The notes below the pieces were generated by a model, which was not told the origin of the DNA, did not search any database, and saw nothing but the letters and a program-made list of their open reading frames with translations. A stretch of DNA of 64,000 nucleotides from Blautia_A aquisgranensis (GTDB lineage: Bacteria; Bacillota; Clostridia; Lachnospirales; Lachnospiraceae): assembly GCF_040096615.1 (NCBI RefSeq), contig NZ_JBBMEJ010000005.1, positions 119,762 to 183,761 on the forward strand, read 5' to 3'. Numbering within the stretch: position 1 is the first letter of the stretch; each line of letters begins with the position of its first letter. A program made the position numbers and the translations under genes. This document shows positions 16,293 to 23,604 of this stretch, in pieces.

Positions 16293-17582
16293 ATGGTAAT
16301 CAATGAGAATCTGAACCTGATGGATAAACTGAAGATACTGACCGATGCAGCTAAATATGACGTTGCCTGCACCTCCAGCGGTGTGGAACGCAGAGGAGAC
16401 GGGACAGGGATGGGCAACAGTATTGCGGCGGGAATCTGTCACAGCTTTTCCGGGGATGGAAGATGTATCAGTTTGTTGAAGATTTTATATACGAACGAGT
16501 GTGTATTTGACTGTCATTATTGTATTAACCGCCGTTCCAATGACGTAGAGCGGGCGAGCTTTACACCGGAGGAGATCTGTCAACTGACGATGGAGTTTTA
16601 CCGGCGGAACTATATAGAGGGACTGTTTTTAAGTTCCGGGGTGAAGCACAGTCCGGATGAGACAATGGAGGAATTATGCAGAACAGCAGAACTTCTGCGG
16701 AATCAATACCATTTTCAAGGGTATATCCATATGAAGGCAATCCCGGGAGCTTCCCCTGAACTAGTAGAACGTCTTGGACATCTGGTGGACAGAATGAGTG
16801 TGAATCTGGAGCTCCCCACTGCAGAAGGGCTTAGGAAGCTGGCACCGAATAAGAGCCGAAGGACGATCCTGCGTCCGATGAAACAGATCCAGCTTCGAAG
16901 AGAGGCGAATAAGGAGGAACTGACACTTTATCGTAAGGCTCCGAAATTTGTGCCTGCTGGGCAGAGCACCCAGATGATCGTGGGTGCAACTGGGGAGACT
17001 GATCTTCAGATCGTTTCCGTGGCAGAGACACTGTATCAGCAGTTTGATCTGAAGAGGGTATTTTATTCTGCTTTTGTAGATGTGAATCATAACAGCCTTG
17101 TTCCGGCAGCTATATCGGGACCGCCGCTTCTCCGGGAACATCGTCTTTATCAGGCAGACTGGCTTTTGAGATTCTACGGTTTTCAGGCTTCTGAGCTTCT
17201 CTCAGAGAAACATCCGAACTTTAATCTGCTCCTGGATCCGAAATGCGACTGGGCGGTGACGCATCTGGAACAGTTTCCGGTGGAGATCAACCGGGCAGAT
17301 TATTATACACTTCTGCGTGTTCCGGGAATCGGGGAACGCTCAGCCAGGCGGATCGTAGGAGCCAGACGGACCCGTGCCCTGGATTTTCCGGATCTTAAGA
17401 AGATCGGAGTGGTTCTGAAGCGCGCTTTGTATTTTATTACCTGTAATGGAAGAATGATGTACAGGACGAAGATGGATACCGATTATATTGTGCGAAATCT
17501 CCTGGAAGCAGACAGACATCAGAACAGGACTTCCGGGCCACAGTATGAGCAGCTGTCCATATTCAATTATATGCAGGGGTAA
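16293..17582 (+). CDS. Radical SAM protein, putative DNA modification/repair (TIGR03916-like)
   Basis: A 429-residue protein. The radical-SAM cluster motif CVFDCHYC gives Cys70, Cys74 and Cys77. An extra conserved N-terminal block has CTSSGVERR and GICHSFSGDGRC. Near residues 340-365, LLRVPGIGERSARRIVGAR is a helix-hairpin-helix, a DNA-binding element. These features fit the family named putative DNA modification/repair radical SAM protein, which co-occurs with a DUF4130 partner and is named for its link to uracil-DNA glycosylase-like proteins. The partner follows 58 nt downstream. ATG 16293 follows TTGGAGAAG; a TTG at 16281 overlaps that site. The SOS-like box in the promoter supports a role in DNA damage. 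The reaction is unknown. Confidence 0.85.
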   Translation: MVINENLNLMDKLKILTDAAKYDVACTSSGVERRGDGTGMGNSIAAGICHSFSGDGRCISLLKILYTNECVFDCHYCINRRSNDVERASFTPEEICQLTMEFYRRNYIEGLFLSSGVKHSPDETMEELCRTAELLRNQYHFQGYIHMKAIPGASPELVERLGHLVDRMSVNLELPTAEGLRKLAPNKSRRTILRPMKQIQLRREANKEELTLYRKAPKFVPAGQSTQMIVGATGETDLQIVSVAETLYQQFDLKRVFYSAFVDVNHNSLVPAAISGPPLLREHRLYQADWLLRFYGFQASELLSEKHPNFNLLLDPKCDWAVTHLEQFPVEINRADYYTLLRVPGIGERSARRIVGARRTRALDFPDLKKIGVVLKRALYFITCNGRMMYRTKMDTDYIVRNLLEADRHQNRTSGPQYEQLSIFNYMQG

Positions 17583-17640
17583 TCACTGATTTCCCAAAAC
17601 AAACATTATAAAAGATCAGTGGAAGGATGGAACCGAAGCT

Positions 17641-18438
17641 ATGATAGTAAGTGAAACAGGCCAGACATGCAAACCTAAGAAGATTTTGATCTGTGAGGAC
17701 AGTATGGAAGGGATATTTTCAGCAGTGTATGATGGCTGGAAGTATGGGGATTATTATGAGGTTTCTTTAAGTATCGGGGAACCGTGGGAACAGGAGTTTT
17801 TTGCCGGGTATGAAACGATTCCTGCTGATTCGGTGAAATTCCGTAAGGTAATACGTTCCATATGGAATAAGCTGGGAATGACTGCCTGGGAACAGATCGG
17901 CTACTGTGCTGTGGCGGATGATGCAGAGAAAGGAACGGCTATTTTTCATACATTGTGGAAGGCCTTGTCACATGGACAGTGTAACAGAGATATCATGGAA
18001 GAACTGGCAGATCCTTACGTGAACCACGTATTTAAAATGCACACCAGGGTGTGGCATGAATACCATCGCTTTCTGGGATTTGTTCGCTTCAGGGAGGCTG
18101 GCGGAGGAGTTCTTTTTTCGAAGATAAAGCCGGAGAATGACATCCTGGAGATACTGGGACCGCATTTTCAGAACCGGTATCCGTTGGAGAGCTGGATGAT
18201 TTACGACGAAAAACGAAGTAAGGTTCTTATTCATCCGGCCGGTGAAGACTGCAGTGTGCGAAGAGATGTGCATCTGAAGATCGAACAGGTATCTAAGCCT
18301 ACAGAGAACGATGAATACGAACAGCTCTGGAAGGCATTTTGCGACAGCATTACCATTGAGGCCAGGAGAAATCCTAAACTCCAACAGCAATTTCTTCCCA
18401 GAAAATTCCAAACAAATATGACAGAATTTATAGAATAA
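17641..18438 (+). CDS. DUF4130 / TIGR03915-type DNA metabolism protein, partner of the radical SAM enzyme
   Basis: A 265-residue protein without membrane segments. It begins with the ILICEDSMEGIFSAVYDGWKYG block and ends with a basic segment (EARRNPKLQQQFLPRKF) typical of the C-terminal DUF4130 part. WHEYHRFLGFVRF in the middle is strongly conserved in the family. The family is found next to, or fused with, uracil-DNA glycosylase-like and radical SAM proteins. It is translated from the same transcript as the radical SAM gene. Its activity is not known; a substrate-presenting or base-handling role is plausible. Confidence 0.82.
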   Translation: MIVSETGQTCKPKKILICEDSMEGIFSAVYDGWKYGDYYEVSLSIGEPWEQEFFAGYETIPADSVKFRKVIRSIWNKLGMTAWEQIGYCAVADDAEKGTAIFHTLWKALSHGQCNRDIMEELADPYVNHVFKMHTRVWHEYHRFLGFVRFREAGGGVLFSKIKPENDILEILGPHFQNRYPLESWMIYDEKRSKVLIHPAGEDCSVRRDVHLKIEQVSKPTENDEYEQLWKAFCDSITIEARRNPKLQQQFLPRKFQTNMTEFIE

Positions 18439-18493
18439 ATACAAAAGATATTGTACATTGTGTCGAAAAACGTCTGACATGAAATAAACAGTA

Positions 18494-18522
18494 TTGACAA
18501 AAACTTAACTTTTGTGTAAAAC
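18494..18522 (+). promoter_or_regulatory. Promoter for the HPr-like gene
   Basis: TTGACA (18494-18499), 17-nt spacer, TAAAAC (18517-18522). Confidence 0.6.
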
Positions 18523-18561
18523 TAACACATAGTAATTTTTCAGAAAGGCAGGCGGTTAACA

Positions 18562-18783
18562 ATGGAACAGCAGATCAAACTGGATGAGAAAAGTGCTCAG
18601 GAGTTTGTAAGTGCAGCCAGCAGATGCAACTTTGACATTGATGTATTTTATAATCGTATTATTATCGATGCAAAGTCGATTCTGGGACTTCTCAGCTTAG
18701 ATCTTACACAGACATTGACAGTAAAATGTTACGGAGAGGATGAGAATTTCAATAGGGTTCTTTCCAAGTATGCTGTAGGGTGA
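18562..18783 (+). CDS. HPr-like protein without the active-site histidine (Crh-like)
   Basis: A 73-residue protein. Its second half, IDAKSILGLLSLDLTQTLTV, aligns with the regulatory region of HPr, so Ser39 stands where HPr has Ser46. The first half has no HARPA motif and no histidine at all, so it cannot carry phosphate in the PTS chain. This is the pattern of Bacillus Crh, a regulator phosphorylated by HPr kinase, though the sequence is more diverged and shorter than Crh. It sits alone between a promoter and a terminator, away from PTS genes. Confidence 0.75.
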   Translation: MEQQIKLDEKSAQEFVSAASRCNFDIDVFYNRIIIDAKSILGLLSLDLTQTLTVKCYGEDENFNRVLSKYAVG

Positions 18784-18813
18784 GATAATATGGATAGAGA
18801 GAAACGATAATGG

Positions 18814-18858
18814 AAGGGCGCAGTTCACGAAAGAAAAAACAGAACATGCGTCCTTTTT
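18814..18858 (+). terminator. Terminator after the HPr-like gene
   Basis: AAGGGCGCA pairs with TGCGTCCTT (one G-U), with an inner GTTC/GAAC stem and a T5 run. Confidence 0.75.
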
Positions 18859-18908
18859 GCTGTTTCCAGAAGTATTAATTGTCGGAAATGTCATGGCGGG
18901 AGTAAATG

Positions 18909-21272
18909 ATGGATAAGCCAAAAGTACGGATTTCAGTGAGAAATCTGGTGGAATTTATATTGCGAAGCGGAGATCTGGATAACAGCCGGGGCTCCGGTGA
19001 CAGGGAAGCCATGCTGAAAGGCGGGAGACTTCATAGAAAAATCCAGAGAAGCATGAAAGGAGACTACCAGGCGGAGGTTTCCCTGAAAAGAGAAAGTGAA
19101 TATGAGGATGTGATCATTCAGGTAGAGGGACGAGCGGATGGAATCTTTACAGAAGAAGAGCTTATCTTTATTGATGAGATCAAGGGAACGTATGGGAATC
19201 TGCAGGCAATGGAGAAACCGGTTCCGGTTCACCGGGCGCAGGCTATGTGTTATGGTCTGATCTACGGCGCGAGAGAAGGTCTGTCCAGGATCGGAATACA
19301 GATGACGTATTCACATCTTGACACAGAGGACACCCGGAGATTCCGTGAGGAATTTTCCATGGAGGAGCTGGAGAACTGGTACCAGGAGCTTCTGGATGCT
19401 TATCATAAGTGGATCGCGTATTCACTTCAATGGAGGAGAGAGCGCAATGCGTCCATGACAGACTTACAATTTCCTTTTCCATACAGAGAAGGGCAGCGCG
19501 AGATTGTCAGTGGCGTATACCATACGATCTCCAGTGGAAAGACGCTGTTTGTGCAGGCACCTACAGGCGTAGGAAAAACCATGTCAGCAGTTTTTCCGGC
19601 GGTACGTGCTATCGGAGAAGGAAAAGGGGAGACACTTTTTTATCTTACAGCGAAGACGATCACAGGAACGGTTGCCCAGGAAGCCTTTCATATTCTAAGG
19701 GAAAAAGGATTGAAATTCAAGGTAACTGTGATCACTGCGAAGGAAAAGATGTGTTTTATGGATACGCCGGAGTGTATCCCAGAGAAATGTTCCTATGCGA
19801 AAGGGCATTTTGACAGAGTGAACGATGCTGTCTATGAACTGTGGACTTCCAGGGAGGTATATTCCCGTGAAATACTTAGAGAGCATGCAGAGAAATGGAA
19901 GGTTTGTCCATTTGAAATGTGCCTGGATCTTGCTGTGTGGACAGACGGGGTGATCTGTGATTACAATTATGCTTTTGATCCTAATGTACATCTGAAACGT
20001 TTTTTTGGTGAAAATATCTCAGGAGATTATATTTTTCTGATTGATGAGGCACATAATCTTGTGGAGCGTGGACGGGAAATGTACAGCGCAGATCTGTACC
20101 GTCAGGTTCTGCTGAAGCTTCGAAAAAAAGTACGAACTCCGTTTCCGAAGCTTGCAAGGGCACTGGATAAGGCCAGCCGTCAGATGCTGGAGCTTAAGGA
20201 GAACCTTGAAGAAGCGGGGAAGACTTACCTGGTTCTTCCAAACCCGGGACCTCTGCCGATCACTTTTCTTACGATATCAGGAGAGCTGGAAGAAATACTG
20301 GAGGAGAAGAATCTTGAAGAAGAACTCCGCAGGGAAATTCTGGAATTCTATTTTACAGTGCGGGATTTCCTGAACGTGTCAGAGCTGGTAGATGAGAATT
20401 ATGTTGTATATACGGAGTGCTGTGGTGATGAGGATATTCATCTGAGACTGTTTTGTGTAAACCCTGCAGGAAATCTGGGAGAATATCTCAAAAAAGGAAA
20501 AAGTGCCGTGTTTTTTTCCGCAACACTTTTTCCTATGCTTTATTACAGAGAGCTGCTTACAACGGAAAAAGATGCCTATGGTATCTATGTGCGCTCACCA
20601 TTTCCGGTGGAAAACCGCCGGATACTGATCGGCAGTGATGTGAGCAGCAGATATACAAGAAGAGGCTATGGGGAGTATCGTAAGATTGCAGAGTATATTG
20701 CCAGATGTGTGTGGCAGCGGCAGGGAAATTATATGATATTTTTTCCGTCTTACCGTCTGATGGAGGATGTGTATCAGGTTTATGAGGAGGAATTTTCCGT
20801 AGACTGGGTGCGCTGTATTCGCCAGAATTCAGATATGACAGAACGGGAACGGGAGGAATTTCTGGAAGAATTTCAGAGCAGAGAAGGAACACTGGTGGGC
20901 TTCTGCGTATTAGGAGGGATTTTTTCAGAGGGAGTTGACCTTACAGGGGAGCGTCTGATCGGAGCTGTGATCGTGGGTACAGGACTTCCCCAGATTGGCA
21001 GTGAGCGTGAGATCCTGAAAGAATATTATGACAGAAGAAATCATGCGGGTTTCGACTATGCGTATCGCTATCCGGGAATGAATAAAGTTCTCCAGGCAGC
21101 CGGTCGCGTGATCAGGACAAAAGAGGATAAGGGTGTGATTCTGCTTCTGGACGAACGTTTTCTGGGGCGCGATTATGCAGAGATATTTCCGCAGGAATGG
21201 CAGGATCGGAGCGTCTGCAGAATGGATACGGTGGAACAGGATCTGGATGTTTTCTGGAAGCGGTTTACTTGA
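18909..21272 (+). CDS. PD-(D/E)XK nuclease fused to a Fe-S XPD/DinG-type DNA helicase
   Basis: A 787-residue protein (numbering below from the alternative ATG at 18906). The N-terminal 170 residues carry RecB/Cas4-like motifs: His43 (GGRLHRKIQ), Asp78 (GRADG), E91-I-K93 and QAMCY (112-116). A DEAD_2-type helicase follows: Walker A APTGVGKT (218-225), cysteines 283, 290, 295 and 334 placed like an XPD Fe-S cluster, the DEAH box, and late motifs GVDLTGERL and QAAGRVIR. It probably unwinds and trims DNA in repair. ATG 18909 has better spacing to GGGAG than 18906. It follows the SOS-like pair and the HPr-like gene. Confidence 0.85.
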   Translation: MDKPKVRISVRNLVEFILRSGDLDNSRGSGDREAMLKGGRLHRKIQRSMKGDYQAEVSLKRESEYEDVIIQVEGRADGIFTEEELIFIDEIKGTYGNLQAMEKPVPVHRAQAMCYGLIYGAREGLSRIGIQMTYSHLDTEDTRRFREEFSMEELENWYQELLDAYHKWIAYSLQWRRERNASMTDLQFPFPYREGQREIVSGVYHTISSGKTLFVQAPTGVGKTMSAVFPAVRAIGEGKGETLFYLTAKTITGTVAQEAFHILREKGLKFKVTVITAKEKMCFMDTPECIPEKCSYAKGHFDRVNDAVYELWTSREVYSREILREHAEKWKVCPFEMCLDLAVWTDGVICDYNYAFDPNVHLKRFFGENISGDYIFLIDEAHNLVERGREMYSADLYRQVLLKLRKKVRTPFPKLARALDKASRQMLELKENLEEAGKTYLVLPNPGPLPITFLTISGELEEILEEKNLEEELRREILEFYFTVRDFLNVSELVDENYVVYTECCGDEDIHLRLFCVNPAGNLGEYLKKGKSAVFFSATLFPMLYYRELLTTEKDAYGIYVRSPFPVENRRILIGSDVSSRYTRRGYGEYRKIAEYIARCVWQRQGNYMIFFPSYRLMEDVYQVYEEEFSVDWVRCIRQNSDMTEREREEFLEEFQSREGTLVGFCVLGGIFSEGVDLTGERLIGAVIVGTGLPQIGSEREILKEYYDRRNHAGFDYAYRYPGMNKVLQAAGRVIRTKEDKGVILLLDERFLGRDYAEIFPQEWQDRSVCRMDTVEQDLDVFWKRFT

Positions 21273-21296
21273 CAGAACGGATAAAATCGGTATACT
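21269..21296 (+). promoter_or_regulatory. Promoter overlapping the helicase stop codon
   Basis: TTGACA (21269-21274), 16-nt spacer and TATACT (21291-21296). The transcript would begin with GACTTTATC (21303-21311), which pairs perfectly with GATAAAGTC (21356-21364), so the mRNA has a 5' stem-loop. Confidence 0.65.
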
Positions 21297-21399
21297 GATA
21301 GAGACTTTATCTATATAGAAAAGTTGCAGAGCCCTATACATAAAAAAGGTTCGAAGATAAAGTCGGAAACAGATGATAAGAATTAAGAAAGAGAAGTAT

Positions 21400-22863
21400 A
21401 TGAGACAGAAAAAAATATTCAGAGTACTGGCTGTCTGCCTTACTGCGTCCATGCTTACGCAGGCAGTGCCGGCAGCAGGAGCACAGCAGACAGCACAGGG
21501 AAGCCTTGGTTCTGTTACAGAGGAGTCCCAGATACTTCCGATTCCCGATGGAAGTGGGAAATATATTTTAAAGAGCAGTGGATTTTACTGCCTGAATGAG
21601 GACGGAACCAGAGAAAACACACCGGCAGTCCATTATTTCGATCATTTTGTGATCAATGGAACCGTGTTTGACGGCTATTATTATCATGATGAGGGTGGTA
21701 AGTTTACAGCAGGAGATCCTCATATGGTTCAGATCAAGAACCTTACGTCAATGTCGGATGACGGAAGCGGCGGCGAGATCACTTTTGATGGCTGTTATAT
21801 GGTAAATAATCTGGGTAAATTAAGTGCTGCGTCACAGGCTCGCTACATAGATAATCTTGTAGTGGATAAAACAACCTACAATGGTTTTTATTATTTTGAC
21901 AAATATGGAAAAATGATCACAGACACCGGAATCCATAAAATAAAAATGAATACTGCAGGACAGATGTTTGATGGTTATTACTATTTTGGTGGTGAGAATG
22001 GTGTACTGGTGCAAGGAGCTGGTGAGACTCCGGAGGGATTTCCTGTGAATGAGGATGGTAAGGTAGAGACCGGAAATCTGGGAATGAAAGGTCTGCAGGC
22101 GAGACTCGAAGAACTGATCGGAACTTACGAGGGAACCTGGAGCATTTATGTAAGAGATATTACAGACGATGAAAAATTCTCTCTGAACAGCAGATCTCTG
22201 TATTCGGCAAGTCTGATCAAGGTGTTTGTTATGGCGCAGACTTATGCTAATATGGATACCGTGCTTGCAAATGAAGCTGCGAAGCTGAAAAAAGATGTTT
22301 CAGATCCAGCTGTAACAACGAAAGTGAATGATCTCCTGTGGAATATGATCACAGTCAGTGATAACGAATCCTTTAATGAACTGGTGAGGCTACAGACAGC
22401 CTCCGATGTATTTAAAGATGGCGCTGAAGCTGTGAACGTTTTTCTTGCAGAGAATAAATATGCGGATACATCAGTACAGCATATTCTGAGTCCGTCCTCC
22501 TCGAAAGATGAAGGATTGGGAGGAAGAAACACCACTTCCGTGAAGGACTGTGCCAGCTTGCTGGAAAAGATTTACAGAGGAAAATGTGTGTCAAAAGAAG
22601 CATCAGAAGCGATGTTGAACCTTCTTCTGAATCAGCAGGTTACTACAAAGATTCCTGGAGGAGTTTCTGCAGCTGTGGAAATTGCCAATAAAACAGGAGA
22701 GACAGACACAGACCAGCATGATATTGCCATTGTCTATGGCGAAAAAATAACATATATTCTCTGTGTCATGTCAGAAGACTGTCAGGCTGAAGATGCGGTT
22801 TCGCATATCCGGGATATTTCAGGCATTGTTTATAATTATCTGAACATGCAGCTTGACCAGTAA
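21400..22863 (+). CDS. Secreted serine hydrolase, class A beta-lactamase-like, with N-terminal wall-binding-like repeats
   Basis: A 487-residue exported protein. Its signal peptide has a basic start and a hydrophobic core ending near AVPAAGA. Residues about 60-220 hold several aromatic repeats of the form NGTVFDGYYYHDEGGKF and TTYNGFYYFDKYGKM, like choline/glucan-binding modules. The catalytic part has the serine-hydrolase triplet: SASLIK (Ser and Lys of SxxK), SDN and KTG. It may be a penicillin-interacting enzyme or a wall hydrolase rather than a true resistance beta-lactamase. An ATG at 21373 is also possible. It has its own promoter. Confidence 0.8.
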   Translation: MRQKKIFRVLAVCLTASMLTQAVPAAGAQQTAQGSLGSVTEESQILPIPDGSGKYILKSSGFYCLNEDGTRENTPAVHYFDHFVINGTVFDGYYYHDEGGKFTAGDPHMVQIKNLTSMSDDGSGGEITFDGCYMVNNLGKLSAASQARYIDNLVVDKTTYNGFYYFDKYGKMITDTGIHKIKMNTAGQMFDGYYYFGGENGVLVQGAGETPEGFPVNEDGKVETGNLGMKGLQARLEELIGTYEGTWSIYVRDITDDEKFSLNSRSLYSASLIKVFVMAQTYANMDTVLANEAAKLKKDVSDPAVTTKVNDLLWNMITVSDNESFNELVRLQTASDVFKDGAEAVNVFLAENKYADTSVQHILSPSSSKDEGLGGRNTTSVKDCASLLEKIYRGKCVSKEASEAMLNLLLNQQVTTKIPGGVSAAVEIANKTGETDTDQHDIAIVYGEKITYILCVMSEDCQAEDAVSHIRDISGIVYNYLNMQLDQ

Positions 22864-22930
22864 TGATTTGTGAGCTAAAATGAAAAGCGATCGAGCTGCA
22901 GTACAGCAGCGCATGAAAGGAGAATGCATT

Positions 22931-23302
22931 ATGAAAACAGTACATACAGATAAGGCACCGGCAGCGATCGGACCATATTCACAGGCAATCATTCACGGAG
23001 ATACACTTTACACATCCGGCCAGATCCCGGTTGATCCGGCTACTGGTGAGGTTGTAGGAACTACGATAGAGGAGCAGGCTGACCGTGTAATGAAGAATCT
23101 GGGAGCAGTTCTTGAAGCAGCAGGCTCCAGCTATGAAAATGCAGTTAAGACTGTATGTTTCCTTGCAGATATGAATGATTTTGCAGCGTTCAATGAGGTT
23201 TATGCGAAATATTTCGTAAATAAACCGGCACGTTCCTGCGTCGCAGTAAAGACTCTGCCGAAAAATGTTCTCTGTGAGGTAGAGGTGATTGCTGCGGTAT
23301 AA
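22931..23302 (+). CDS. ridA: RidA family enamine/imine deaminase
   Basis: A 124-residue RidA/YjgF protein. It has AIGPYSQAI at the start, LYTSGQIPVDPATGEVV, the catalytic-type Arg in PARSCVAV and the C-terminal VLCEVEVIA. RidA trimers hydrolyse reactive 2-aminoacrylate released by PLP enzymes. The start ATG 22931 follows AAAGGAG; an upstream in-frame ATG at 22880 has no ribosome site. It lies 67 nt after the serine hydrolase gene and could share its transcript. A long terminator hairpin follows. Confidence 0.92.
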   Translation: MKTVHTDKAPAAIGPYSQAIIHGDTLYTSGQIPVDPATGEVVGTTIEEQADRVMKNLGAVLEAAGSSYENAVKTVCFLADMNDFAAFNEVYAKYFVNKPARSCVAVKTLPKNVLCEVEVIAAV

Positions 23303-23364
23303 ATACCGTCAGAAATCGTAGGATAGTACAGATTTACAGGAAGTTAATCGTAGAATTATACAGA

Positions 23365-23443
23365 AATCCCCGTTAAATTCATGAAATAGACGTTGCTTTT
23401 TGGCAAATTAGCAGCTATTTCAGGATTAACGGGGATATTTTTG
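23365..23443 (+). terminator. Long two-stage terminator after ridA
   Basis: ATCCCCGTTAA pairs with TTAACGGGGAT and encloses a second stem GAAATAG/CTATTTC; a T run follows. The rest of the 302-nt gap (23303-23604) is AT-rich; I see no convincing promoter or riboswitch before 23605. Confidence 0.85.
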
Positions 23444-23604
23444 TTAAAAAATACACAATAAAAAGCTGAAAAATCGTAAAATAGTATACTAAAACAACCA
23501 GATAACAGAGGTTATGTAAAAATCATGGCGGTAAAATAAAGACACTTAATAAACGATGAGTGCAGATTATTGAGAATATAACAGAATAATTAGGAGGGAA
23601 CGCC

